This document shows positions 9,476 through 17,802 of a DNA stretch of 64,000 bases, in pieces. Each line of letters starts with the position of its first letter. Position 1 is the stretch's first letter. Under the pieces are notes generated by a model. It was given only the letters and a program-made list of their open reading frames with translations. It made no database searches and was not told the origin of the DNA. Location of the stretch: assembly GCF_001513785.1 (NCBI RefSeq), contig NZ_LNQS01000008.1, positions 682,001 through 746,000 of the forward strand. Reading direction: 5' to 3'. The stretch is from Rheinheimera sp. EpRS3. GTDB taxonomy: Bacteria > Pseudomonadota > Gammaproteobacteria > Enterobacterales > Alteromonadaceae. Position numbers and translations under genes: made by a program.

Positions 9476-10603
9476 ATGGCATATCAGGAAGTTAATATAT
9501 CTGATTTACAACCGGGCAGTTATGTTGTGCAGGTATTACAACAGTCGGGTGATATTGTCGTCAAACATGCAGGTTGGGTTCGCACCAGACAAGCGATAGA
9601 AATATTGCGCAAGAAAGGCGTTAAAGTAGTACTGATCGATCCAGACAAAGCCATAACCACCGAAGCACCTACAGCACCTGCCGAGCCCATTACCCCAGCA
9701 GAAGAACTCCCCCCACGGGTACTATTTGCCGATGAATGGCCAAGAGCAGAAAAAACCCTGCTGCAAACCCAGCGCGTACAACGCCAAATGCTGGACGCCG
9801 TGCGTAGCGACAACAATATTGATCTGACACTGGTGCATGAAGTCAGTGCCGGGCTGGCAGAATCTATAAGCCGGAATCAGGATGTATTGCTCTGCCTTAA
9901 CCGCATAGCAGAGCAAAGTGATAGTTTGTTGCAACACAGTATCAGCTGCGCTGTGTATATGGCCGCTTTTGCGCGCTATCTGAATTTACCGTCACATAAA
10001 GTGCAGTCGCTAATAACGGCGGCCTTATTACATGATATAGGTAAAGCTATCGGCCCGGATTATCTGCAAATGGCAGATCATCTGGCAATTCCGGCCAGTT
10101 TAAATGCGCTGCAAAAAACAGCCAAACTGGCTGGCGAAGTGTCGTTGTGGATCAGCCAGCATTGTGCCCACCTGGATGGCAGCGGCGTGCCTAAAATTGC
10201 CACACGGCAAATAGAAAAAGGCAGCCGGATGCTGGCAATAGTGAATTCTTACGAGAAACTGACCGCATCACTGGCACCTAAACTCGGCCCACTGGCAGCG
10301 TCCCGCCAGTTGCTGGAGCGCACACCACATCAGCTGGATGCCGAACTGCTGCAACTGTTTATTAAATGTATTGGTATTTACCCACCGGGATCGGTAGTGA
10401 AACTGAGCAGCGGCAAGCTGGCGCTGGTGCTGGAAAATAACGCCAAAAAGCCACTGTTACCCAAGGTTAAAGTGTTTTACCACAGTGTGCACCAACACCA
10501 TATTCCGCCTAAAATCCTCGACTTATCACGCCAGCAGGAAGAGCAGATAGACAGCTGCGTTGATCTGAAAAAATTCGGCCTGGATGTAAAAAACTATATC
10601 TGA
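9476..10603 (+). CDS. DUF3391 / HD-GYP-type protein with degenerate signature
   Basis: 375 aa. The N-terminal about 60 residues match the DUF3391 domain that often precedes HD-GYP phosphodiesterases (VNISDLQPGSYVVQV). The HD domain has LLHDIGKA (HD at 186-187), but the downstream signature reads QHCAHLDGSGVPK where active enzymes have HHE...DGxGYP: the second His is Cys, the Glu is Ala, and the Tyr of GYP is Val. The protein may therefore bind c-di-GMP or a partner rather than cleave it. An AGGGGAAG stretch lies 20 bp upstream of the ATG, too far for normal spacing, and no closer ribosome site is seen. It ends 1 bp before the end of convergent gspB. Confidence 0.85.
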   Translation: MAYQEVNISDLQPGSYVVQVLQQSGDIVVKHAGWVRTRQAIEILRKKGVKVVLIDPDKAITTEAPTAPAEPITPAEELPPRVLFADEWPRAEKTLLQTQRVQRQMLDAVRSDNNIDLTLVHEVSAGLAESISRNQDVLLCLNRIAEQSDSLLQHSISCAVYMAAFARYLNLPSHKVQSLITAALLHDIGKAIGPDYLQMADHLAIPASLNALQKTAKLAGEVSLWISQHCAHLDGSGVPKIATRQIEKGSRMLAIVNSYEKLTASLAPKLGPLAASRQLLERTPHQLDAELLQLFIKCIGIYPPGSVVKLSSGKLALVLENNAKKPLLPKVKVFYHSVHQHHIPPKILDLSRQQEEQIDSCVDLKKFGLDVKNYI

Positions 10604-10604
10604 A

Positions 10605-11378
10605 TCAGCCCGCTGGCCATTCAGTTAACGCCGCCATACTGAATAACTGCGTACCCAGTTCCATTAGCACATACTGTGGGGTAATTTCTTTAATCCGGAT
10701 ATCCGCGGTTACCCACTGCCCTTCCTGCAAGGTTTTACCATTCACTTTTACCCAGCGCTGGCTGACAGTGGTGGCATATACGTGGGCATCAAAGCGCAGT
10801 GGTGGAATTTGCTGCTGTAGCTGTATATCCAGGCTGTTTATATCGGTAGCAGGGGCGTTGTGGCTGCGCAGTGTGCTGGTGTTTGAGCTGGTATTTTCTG
10901 TCGCTTTTAACGCTGAGGCAAATTTATCCCGCAGCTCACCGGATATTTCCGCTTCAGGCTTGGCCGCTGGCTCAGGTTCAGGTTTAACCAGTGGCTGTGA
11001 CTCTGCCGCTGCAGTACCTGCTGTCAGGGTTTTCACCTCAGGCAACGTAGTAAACTGCTCTTGTACCGGCTGTGGCGGTGGTTTTATGGCCTGGGTAATT
11101 TTGCTGTCAATAACCGTTGCGGCTGCGCTGGCAGCGGCTTTATTGTCTGCCTCGCTCAGTGCAGCAAAAATATTAACAGGCTGCGCCGGGCTAACCGGTT
11201 CAACCACAACAGGTTCAGCCTTGACTGGCAGCTTAAACCAGTATGCGGCAGCAGCACCCACACACCCGGCCAATAATAATGCCAATATTAACGCCAACTT
11301 ACGCCAAAAAGCACCGCTGTCAGCAGCAACGGGCGCCTGCTGGTTTTGCTGTTTCAATGCTTCCATTAAAATTGACAT
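10605..11378 (-). CDS. gspB: General secretion pathway protein B (GspB)
   Basis: 257 aa: short cytoplasmic N terminus (MSILMEALKQQNQQ), one transmembrane helix (about 27-47), a long Pro/Ala/Glu-rich periplasmic linker, and a C-terminal T2SSB domain (about 185-255) with the family pattern HVYATTVSQRWVKVNGKTLQEG and a final aromatic EWP. GspB works with GspA to place the type II secretion secretin in the cell wall. It follows gspA by 18 bp on the same strand. No other gsp genes are in the window, so the main T2SS operon would be elsewhere. Confidence 0.88.
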   Translation of the reverse strand: MSILMEALKQQNQQAPVAADSGAFWRKLALILALLLAGCVGAAAAYWFKLPVKAEPVVVEPVSPAQPVNIFAALSEADNKAAASAAATVIDSKITQAIKPPPQPVQEQFTTLPEVKTLTAGTAAAESQPLVKPEPEPAAKPEAEISGELRDKFASALKATENTSSNTSTLRSHNAPATDINSLDIQLQQQIPPLRFDAHVYATTVSQRWVKVNGKTLQEGQWVTADIRIKEITPQYVLMELGTQLFSMAALTEWPAG

Positions 11379-11396
11379 ACGCTTCTCTACTTCACT

Positions 11397-12323
11397 TTAT
11401 TGGCTTTGCAGCAACGGCATAATAATCAGTGCCAGGCTAAAGCCCAGCACTATAGCGCAAACGCCCAACACAGGCCAGAACCAGCGTGGTAATGCGGCTT
11501 TGGTTACTTGATCTGATAGGGGCAAAATTTCACCGGCTGCGCGGCTTACCAGCTTATCGCTGACGATAGCCTGCTGCTGGCTAAATGCCCCCAGCAGTGC
11601 TCTGTCTGCCATCAGGTTAACTAAGCGTGGTATACCGCCACTTAACTGATACAAGCGCTTCACCGCCCCATCGCTAAATACCGGCCGGCTGCAACCGGCA
11701 ACCTGCAGGCGGAACTTCAGATAATGCCTGACTTCATCCAGGTTTAGTGGCAACAAGTGATAGCGCGCAGTAATACGCTGCGCCAACTGGCGCAAATCAT
11801 TACGCTTTAACAACTGCTGCAGCTCAGGCTGGCCAATTAAAATCACCTGCAGCAATTTACGGGTATTGGTTTCCAGGTTGGTCAGCAGTCGCAGTTGCTC
11901 CAACACTGCCGGTTGCAGATGCTGGGCTTCATCGATAATCAGCAGTGTGTGTTTACCGGCTTCGTGGTTTTTCAGCAGGCGGGCTTTTATTTTATCGCCC
12001 AGCAGTTTTAAACTGGCATCAGATTTTTTATAGCGGATTTTCAGCTCATCACAAATTGCCGCCAGCAACTCCAGTTCCGATAAAGTAGGGTTTAAAATAA
12101 AGGCCACTTCGGCACGTTCATCCAGTTCTTGCAATAAACAGCGCGATACCGTGGTTTTGCCGGTGCCGACTTCACCGGTAAGCAAGACAAAACCACCGGC
12201 TTCGCCTAAACCAAAACGCAAATGCGCTAAAGCTTCGGCATGGCGTGGGCTTAAATACATAAAGTCCGGGTTAGGGGCAATTGAAAACGGGGCACTGGTT
12301 AAGCCGAAAAATCCGGTATACAT
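11397..12323 (-). CDS. gspA: ExeA/GspA-type AAA ATPase, without the periplasmic peptidoglycan-binding part
   Basis: 308 aa. N terminus MYTGFFGLTSAPFSIAPNP is typical of ExeA/GspA. Walker A GEVGTGKT (about 51-58), Walker B TLLIIDEAQ, an arginine-finger region, and a single transmembrane helix at the very C terminus (WFWPVLGVCAIVLGFSLALI). Aeromonas ExeA continues for more than 200 periplasmic residues with a peptidoglycan-binding domain; this protein stops just after the helix, so it cannot contact the wall itself. It is the first gene of the gspA-gspB operon and is divergent from cca. Confidence 0.87.
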   Translation of the reverse strand: MYTGFFGLTSAPFSIAPNPDFMYLSPRHAEALAHLRFGLGEAGGFVLLTGEVGTGKTTVSRCLLQELDERAEVAFILNPTLSELELLAAICDELKIRYKKSDASLKLLGDKIKARLLKNHEAGKHTLLIIDEAQHLQPAVLEQLRLLTNLETNTRKLLQVILIGQPELQQLLKRNDLRQLAQRITARYHLLPLNLDEVRHYLKFRLQVAGCSRPVFSDGAVKRLYQLSGGIPRLVNLMADRALLGAFSQQQAIVSDKLVSRAAGEILPLSDQVTKAALPRWFWPVLGVCAIVLGFSLALIIMPLLQSQ

Positions 12324-12390
12324 ACTGCTTCCTGCTGGTTAGGGCGCTGCCATTTGTTGCGACCGTGCATTTTGAAAGGCGATGGGTATA

Positions 12391-13650
12391 ATGGCAAAAA
12401 AATTGCCAACAGGAAAGCCGGTGCAACGATATCTGGTAGGTGGTGCAGTACGTGACAGTCTTTTAGGTTACCCGTTTCACGAGCGTGACTGGGTGATAAT
12501 AGGTGCCACACCACAGCAAATGCTGGATGCAGGCTACCAGCAGGTGGGCAAAGACTTTCCGGTATTTTTGCACCCGCAAACGAAAGAAGAACATGCACTG
12601 GCCCGCACCGAGCGTAAAAGCGGTAAAGGCTATACCGGCTTTACCGTTTATGCAGCACCTGATGTGACACTGGAACAAGACTTATTGCGCCGCGATTTGA
12701 CTATCAATGCCATCGCTCAGGCCGATGATGGCAGCTTGGTGGACCCTTTTGGCGGCGTAGCCGATATCAGGCAAAAAATACTGCGCCATGTGTCAGACGC
12801 TTTTGCCGAAGACCCGCTGCGCGTGCTGCGTGTAGCACGCTTTTATGCCCGCTATGCCCATTTGGGTTTTAGCGTTGCAAGCGAAACCCAGGCGTTAATG
12901 CGCCGCTTAAGTGATGAGCTTAGCACTTTGACACCGGAGCGGGTGTGGCAGGAAACCGCCAAAGCGCTTAGCGAACAAACGCCACAGGCGTATTTTCAGC
13001 TGTTATACGACACCGGCGCACTGCAAATACTGATGCCGGAACTGGCTGCTTTGTGGGGCGTACCGCAACCGCCTCAGTGGCATCCGGAAATTGATACCGG
13101 CGTGCATACTTTAATGGTGTTACAACAAGCCGCTGTGTTATCGCCGCGGCTGGATATCCGTTTTGCTGCGCTGGTGCATGATTTGGGCAAAGGTGTAACC
13201 AAACCTGAACTCTGGCCGGCGCATCATGGCCATGAACATACCGGTTTACCGCTAATTAAGCAGTTATGCGAACGTTTACGGGTACCAAATGATTGTCGCG
13301 ATCTAGCATTGCTGGTGTGTGAGTATCATCAACTGGTGCACCGGGCTCGCGAACTGAAAAGCAGCACGGTATTAAAACTGTTTGAGGCAATAGATCTATG
13401 GCGCAAGCCAGAGCGACTGGATGCCATATTACTGTGCTGCACCGCAGACCTGCGCGGCCGTACCGGCTTTGAGCAGGCTGACTATCCGCAGGCCAGCTAC
13501 CTGCAGGCACTGGCAACTGCAGCCCGCAGTACTAATGCCCGTGATTTGGTAGCACAGGGTTTAACAGGTGAAGCCATCAAGCAGGGCTTACAAAAAGCCC
13601 GGCTGAACAGCATAAAAGCGGCTAAAGCAAACGCCCAGAAACCGAATTAA
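12391..13650 (+). CDS. cca: CCA-adding tRNA nucleotidyltransferase with HD domain
   Basis: About 419 aa from the ATG at 12391 (an ATG at 12382 sits too close to the AAAGG ribosome site at 12375-12379). It repairs or adds the 3' CCA of tRNAs. Class II head domain: [13 protein letters not shown], then ERDWVIIG and [12 protein letters not shown]; the fold continues with [32 protein letters not shown]. The C-terminal HD domain ([21 protein letters not shown]) is that of long enterobacterial-type Cca enzymes with added phosphatase activities. Length is close to the E. coli protein (412 aa). Gene order with ygiM and uppP is conserved, apart from the putA-gspA insertion. Confidence 0.97.
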   Translation: MAKKLPTGKPVQRYLVGGAVRDSLLGYPFHERDWVIIGATPQQMLDAGYQQVGKDFPVFLHPQTKEEHALARTERKSGKGYTGFTVYAAPDVTLEQDLLRRDLTINAIAQADDGSLVDPFGGVADIRQKILRHVSDAFAEDPLRVLRVARFYARYAHLGFSVASETQALMRRLSDELSTLTPERVWQETAKALSEQTPQAYFQLLYDTGALQILMPELAALWGVPQPPQWHPEIDTGVHTLMVLQQAAVLSPRLDIRFAALVHDLGKGVTKPELWPAHHGHEHTGLPLIKQLCERLRVPNDCRDLALLVCEYHQLVHRARELKSSTVLKLFEAIDLWRKPERLDAILLCCTADLRGRTGFEQADYPQASYLQALATAARSTNARDLVAQGLTGEAIKQGLQKARLNSIKAAKANAQKPN

Positions 13651-13656
13651 AGCGCA

Positions 13657-14460
13657 TTAAGCCGCACTGCTAAGCACCGCCAGTAACACCACGCCCAGTA
13701 CCAGCCGGTAGATTACAAACGGCAGCATGCCCATACGCTCTATCACTTTTAAAAACAGGTGAATACAGATAAAGGCGCTGACAAAAGACAAACCTGTGCC
13801 CAGTAAAATAGCGCTAACATTGTAATGTGTTGGTTCAGCCAGCAGCTTGGTGCCCTGATAACCGCCGCTTAATATAATAATGGGAATTGACAGTAAAAAA
13901 GAGAAACGCGCGGCACTTACTCTGTCTAGCCCCAGCATTAATGCTGCCGTCATGGTAATGCCAGAGCGCGATGTTCCCGGAATTAATGCCACTGCCTGAG
14001 CAATACCAATCAGCAATGCCTGTTTCCAGGTTAACTGCTCCATCGTTTGTATTTGCTTTGCTGTCGCGTCTGCCAGCCAAAGCGCCAAGCCAAACACTAT
14101 CGTAGTAATAGCAATAACATAAGGTGAGCGCAGGAAGGTTTCAATCAGATCAGCTGCCAGTAAGCCAGCTAAACCCGCAGGAATAGTAGCCAGAATCACC
14201 CACCACGCCAGTTTACTTTCAGTGCTGTGCTTGCCCCCCAATGACTGCACCCAGCCCACGGTTAAATTGGCGATATCACGGCGAAAATACAACATTACCG
14301 CCAGCAAAGTGCCAACATGCACGGCAACATCAAACACCAGGCCCTGATCTTCCCAGCCAAACATCGCTGATGGCAAAATAAGGTGGGCTGAAGAGGAAAT
14401 AGGTAAAAACTCGGTGAGGCCCTGAATAATGGCCAGAATAATGACTTCCACTGTACTCAA
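13657..14460 (-). CDS. uppP: Undecaprenyl-diphosphatase UppP (BacA)
   Basis: 267 aa, polytopic membrane protein. It removes a phosphate from undecaprenyl diphosphate to recycle the lipid carrier for cell-wall synthesis and gives basal bacitracin resistance. Signatures: [18 protein letters not shown] at the N terminus (the Glu-rich motif) and PGTSRSG in the middle. The start lies 2 bp after the folK stop, so folB-folK-uppP form one operon read leftwards, convergent with cca (6-bp gap). Confidence 0.96.
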   Translation of the reverse strand: MSTVEVIILAIIQGLTEFLPISSSAHLILPSAMFGWEDQGLVFDVAVHVGTLLAVMLYFRRDIANLTVGWVQSLGGKHSTESKLAWWVILATIPAGLAGLLAADLIETFLRSPYVIAITTIVFGLALWLADATAKQIQTMEQLTWKQALLIGIAQAVALIPGTSRSGITMTAALMLGLDRVSAARFSFLLSIPIIILSGGYQGTKLLAEPTHYNVSAILLGTGLSFVSAFICIHLFLKVIERMGMLPFVIYRLVLGVVLLAVLSSAA

Positions 14461-14462
14461 AG

Positions 14463-14951
14463 TTAGATGCTCCAGTTAAATGGCACCGGCCATAATTTTT
14501 GTTGTTTCGAATATTGTTGCCACATGTCACTGTAACTGCGCCTGGTAAGCGGATGCATTACATCAGGTGCAATTTCAGCCAGTGGCCATAATACAAAGGC
14601 ATTTTCAGTAATTTCGGCCCGCGGCAACTCTACCGGTTGCTGGCACACCACATCATCGTAGGTTAGTAAATCCAGATCCAGAGTACGGCCGCTGAACTTA
14701 GCAGCGCTTCTGTCACGGCCGTAACTGTCCTCAATTTGCTTAAATAAGCCAACACAATCGACTATCGATAAGGTGGTATCAACCGCAACAACCATATTGT
14801 AAAAAGCACTGCCGGCAAAACCCACGGCCTCGCTTTCATATACCGATGATAGCGTAAGCGGGCCAAAGTGTTGCGTAAGTGCGCTGACTGCTGCCTGAAT
14901 ATGATAACTACGATTGATATTGCTGCCGATACTGATATAAATGCGTGCCAT
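14463..14951 (-). CDS. folK: 6-hydroxymethyl-7,8-dihydropterin pyrophosphokinase FolK
   Basis: 162 aa. It transfers pyrophosphate from ATP to 6-hydroxymethyl-dihydropterin, the step before sulfonamide-sensitive FolP in folate synthesis. Visible family patterns are YISIGSNIN at the start, [11 protein letters not shown], and [19 protein letters not shown] with the metal-binding DLD. The ATG overlaps the folB stop by 1 bp, indicating translational coupling. In E. coli folK lies elsewhere (next to pcnB); here it has joined the folB-uppP block, giving two successive folate-pathway enzymes in one transcript. Confidence 0.95.
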   Translation of the reverse strand: MARIYISIGSNINRSYHIQAAVSALTQHFGPLTLSSVYESEAVGFAGSAFYNMVVAVDTTLSIVDCVGLFKQIEDSYGRDRSAAKFSGRTLDLDLLTYDDVVCQQPVELPRAEITENAFVLWPLAEIAPDVMHPLTRRSYSDMWQQYSKQQKLWPVPFNWSI

Positions 14952-15304
14952 CAGCTACGGCTCCGCACTATAGTAACGCCGACCGTTTCCGCCTGCTCCA
15001 GTGCGCCAGGCTTTTGCACAGACACTTTAACCTGAGCGGTGGCAAACTCGTTTAGCAGTAACTGCGCCACGCGCTCGGCTACTGTTTCAATCAGTTCCAG
15101 TGGCTGGGCGGTAATTAACGCTATTACACGCTGGGCAATAACGGCGTAATCCAGAGTCTGGCGAATATCATCCTGCTTTGCTGCGTTACTGATATCTGTA
15201 ACCAGCTCCAAATCTAACAACAAGCGTTGCTGAATGGTTTTCTCCCAGTCGTAAACGCCGATCACGGTGTCTACTTGTAGCTGTTTTATAAAAACTATGT
15301 CCAT
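14951..15304 (-). CDS. folB: Dihydroneopterin aldolase FolB
   Basis: 117 aa. It cleaves 7,8-dihydroneopterin to 6-hydroxymethyl-dihydropterin and glycolaldehyde, and feeds FolK. The start MDIVFIKQLQVDTVIGVYDWEK contains the conserved G(V/I)xxWE region, followed by the LDYAVIA segment and the catalytic-Lys segment near VKVSVQKPGAL. First gene of the folB-folK-uppP operon, divergent from plsY with 138 bp between the starts. Confidence 0.95.
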   Translation of the reverse strand: MDIVFIKQLQVDTVIGVYDWEKTIQQRLLLDLELVTDISNAAKQDDIRQTLDYAVIAQRVIALITAQPLELIETVAERVAQLLLNEFATAQVKVSVQKPGALEQAETVGVTIVRSRS

Positions 15305-15442
15305 TCAGTTACATCCGCATTGCGTTATTTCTCGTTTCAGGTAGGCTGGTCGGATAGGTAAAACCGCGAAAACCCTATAATCTGCTGGCCTTAAATCAGG
15401 CTGCAATCTTAACGTAAAAACTGGTGCTGAGGAACCGCCTTA

Positions 15443-16048
15443 ATGACCCCGCTGATTGGAATTATGATGCTGGCAGCCTATCTTTGTGGCTCCGTTTCGT
15501 CGGCAGTGCTGGTCAGCAAGCTGTTTCGCTTACCCGATCCCCGCTTACATGGCTCCGGCAACCCTGGCGCAACCAACGTACTGCGTTTAGGCGGCAAGCT
15601 GCCAGCTGTGCTGGTACTGCTGTTTGATATTCTTAAAGGCACTATTCCGGTATGGGGCTCGTACTTTCTGCAAATAGAGCCGTTGTATCTCGGTCTTATT
15701 GCCATATGCGCCTGCCTGGGCCATATTTTCCCGCTGTTTTTTGGTTTTCAGGGTGGTAAAGCTGTTGCTACAGCCTTTGGTGCCATGATGCCAATCGGGC
15801 TGGATTTAGCCGGTTTACTGATCGCCAGCTGGTTAATTATTGTCGCAATCAGTGGCTATTCATCGCTGGCGGCTATTTTAACCGTTACCTTAGCACCAAT
15901 TTTTACCTGGTTTATTAAACCACTGTATACCGTGCCGGTGTTAATGCTGAGTATTCTGATTATTGTACGCCACCGCGAGAATATTATGCGGCTGTACCGT
16001 GGCAAAGAAAGTAAAGTGTGGGATAAGTCTAAGCGGATTCAGGAATGA
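15443..16048 (+). CDS. plsY: Acyl-phosphate glycerol-3-phosphate acyltransferase PlsY
   Basis: 201 aa inner-membrane enzyme with about five helices. It acylates glycerol-3-phosphate from acyl-phosphate, the first step of phospholipid synthesis in this pathway. Motifs: [12 protein letters not shown] (phosphate-binding loop), [10 protein letters not shown] and [18 protein letters not shown] lies 8 bp before the ATG. The soluble basic tail ends [11 protein letters not shown]. The next 150 bp up to convergent tsaD hold no gene that I can support. Confidence 0.96.
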   Translation: MTPLIGIMMLAAYLCGSVSSAVLVSKLFRLPDPRLHGSGNPGATNVLRLGGKLPAVLVLLFDILKGTIPVWGSYFLQIEPLYLGLIAICACLGHIFPLFFGFQGGKAVATAFGAMMPIGLDLAGLLIASWLIIVAISGYSSLAAILTVTLAPIFTWFIKPLYTVPVLMLSILIIVRHRENIMRLYRGKESKVWDKSKRIQE

Positions 16049-16199
16049 GTTAACGGCAACTCAGTGCTAGCTTTCGGTTGCAACTCCCGCCTTGGCTCGC
16101 CACAGCAACTCGCTGCCGCTCACGCGTCCGCTCAGACACTCTGTGTCGCCCAAATCGGGATTCCAACCTTCAGCCAAACTACTAACGTAACATCATCAT

Positions 16200-17213
16200 T
16201 TAAACTGCCGGCAAATCCTGCATGGGCCAGCGCGGTGTTACACCAATAGTTAAATCCTGCTGCTGCCCTGCTGCTAAGCGGTAATACCCAGCCAGCGCTA
16301 TCATGGCACCATTGTCGGTGCAAAACTCTTTGCGTGGGTAAAATACCTCACCACCATGGCGCTTCAGTAATTGTGCTAACTGCCCGCGTAGCGAAGTATT
16401 GGCGCTCACACCACCGGCTATCACCAGGCGTTTATAACCGGTTTGCAGCAGCGCCCGCTCGCATTTAATCACCAGTGTATCTACCACCGCCTGTTGAAAC
16501 GACGCGGCGATATCAGCCTGCACCTGCGCGCTGTTACCTTCTTTGGCTATTACATTCGCTGCCGAGGTTTTCAGCCCGCTAAAGCTAAAATCTAGACCGG
16601 GCCGGTCTGTCATCGGCCGCGGAAACTTGTACTTTTTGCTATCGCCCTGCACCGCCAACCTAGCTAACAGCGGGCCGCCGGGGTAATCCAGCCCCATTAA
16701 TTTGGCGGTTTTATCAAAGGCCTCACCGGCAGCATCATCAATAGATTCACCTAGCAGCTCATAACGGCCAATACCTTCTACCGCCACTAACTGGGTGTGG
16801 CCACCGGACACCAACAGCGCCAGAAACGGAAATTGCGGCGGATTAGCCTCCAACATCGGCGCCAATAAATGGCCTTCCATATGATGTACTGCCAGCGCCG
16901 GCTTGCCCCAGGCCATAGCCAGCGAACGGCCAATAGCCGCACCTACCAGCAAAGCACCGGCTAAGCCCGGACCTGCTGTATAGGCTACGCCGTCAATATC
17001 GGCGGCAGCGCAATTGGCTTCAAGCAGCGCCTGTTTTATCAGCGGTATGGTTTTACGGATATGGTCACGCGAGGCCAGCTCCGGCACCACGCCACCGTAA
17101 TCGGCATGTAGTGGGATCTGGCTGTACAGTACATGGCTTAATAAACCCAGCTTGTCGTCGTAAACGGCAATACCGGTTTCATCGCAGGACGTTTCTATAC
17201 CTAAAACTCGCAT
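16200..17213 (-). CDS. tsaD: tRNA N6-adenosine threonylcarbamoyltransferase TsaD
   Basis: 337 aa, same length as E. coli TsaD. With TsaB and TsaE it attaches the threonylcarbamoyl group to A37 of tRNAs reading ANN codons. The start [14 protein letters not shown], the metal-binding [18 protein letters not shown] and the C-terminal [10 protein letters not shown] and CTDNGAMIA are all present. It is divergent from rpsU, with 180 bp between the starts, as in enterobacteria. Confidence 0.98.
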   Translation of the reverse strand: MRVLGIETSCDETGIAVYDDKLGLLSHVLYSQIPLHADYGGVVPELASRDHIRKTIPLIKQALLEANCAAADIDGVAYTAGPGLAGALLVGAAIGRSLAMAWGKPALAVHHMEGHLLAPMLEANPPQFPFLALLVSGGHTQLVAVEGIGRYELLGESIDDAAGEAFDKTAKLMGLDYPGGPLLARLAVQGDSKKYKFPRPMTDRPGLDFSFSGLKTSAANVIAKEGNSAQVQADIAASFQQAVVDTLVIKCERALLQTGYKRLVIAGGVSANTSLRGQLAQLLKRHGGEVFYPRKEFCTDNGAMIALAGYYRLAAGQQQDLTIGVTPRWPMQDLPAV

Positions 17214-17300
17214 CTGTGTCTCAAATCCGCTAAAATGGCGGCCATTGTACCGGCTCAGTTCATTCAGAGCCAGAGGATCGGATTTAGATCGCAGAACTGC

Positions 17301-17330
17301 TTTACATCGCCCTGTCTTTTTGCGTAAAAT
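17301..17330 (+). promoter_or_regulatory. Promoter of the rpsU-dnaG-rpoD operon
   Basis: TTTACA (17301-17306) and TAAAAT (17325-17330) separated by 18 bp, giving a leader of about 55 nt before rpsU. This is the expected place for the main promoter of the macromolecular-synthesis operon. No LexA box, as found in E. coli, was recognised here. Confidence 0.55.
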
Positions 17331-17393
17331 GCCGCACCATTTTTAATCGTATTGGTTCACAGATAACCAATTTGGCCCTGAGGTGAGAATTTA

Positions 17394-17609
17394 ATGCCTG
17401 TTGTTAAAGTAAAAGAAAACGAACCGTTTGACGTAGCATTACGTCGTTTCAAGCGCTCATGCGAAAAAGCTGGTGTATTAGCTGACGTACGCGCTAAAGA
17501 ATTCTACGAGAAGCCAACCTGGATCCGTAAGCGTAAAAAAGCAGCAGCTGTTAAGCGTCATGCTAAGAAGCTGTCTCGCGAAAACGCACGTCGCATCAAG
17601 CTGTACTAA
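17394..17609 (+). CDS. rpsU: 30S ribosomal protein S21
   Basis: 71 aa, the exact family length, very basic C-terminal half ([29 protein letters not shown]). It sits on the 30S platform and helps base pairing of mRNA leaders with 16S rRNA. CTGAGGTGAG precedes the ATG. First gene of the rpsU-dnaG-rpoD operon; a terminator hairpin follows, so S21 can be made in excess of primase. Confidence 0.99.
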   Translation: MPVVKVKENEPFDVALRRFKRSCEKAGVLADVRAKEFYEKPTWIRKRKKAAAVKRHAKKLSRENARRIKLY

Positions 17610-17748
17610 GCATCAGCCGCTTATAGTACCTGCTTAGCGACACCGGTGCTTTGGCTGTGCATTATGTTTGCCAGCCCAGCTGTAATAACAGCATGCTTTA
17701 TTAGCATAGATAAAGCCCGACGTAACAGCGCAAAGTTGACATCTGCAT

Positions 17749-17780
17749 ACCGTGCCCGCAAGGCACGGTTTGTCTTTTTC
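17749..17780 (+). terminator. Partial terminator between rpsU and dnaG
   Basis: Stem ACCGTGCC / GGCACGGT with a CGCAAA loop, then TTGTCTTTTT. In E. coli a leaky terminator in the same position lowers dnaG expression relative to rpsU; the same role is inferred here. Confidence 0.75.
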
Positions 17781-17802
17781 TGAATAACGCCGAAGGAAAA
17801 AG

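Noticed and set aside
10768-11511. 247-codon open frame antisense to gspB and the end of gspA
   Set aside because: Mirror of the Ala/Pro-rich linker of GspB; both minus-strand genes are clear family members.
16049-16199. Small gene between plsY and tsaD
   Set aside because: The available frame runs into the end of tsaD on the other strand, and has no ribosome site or recognisable family.
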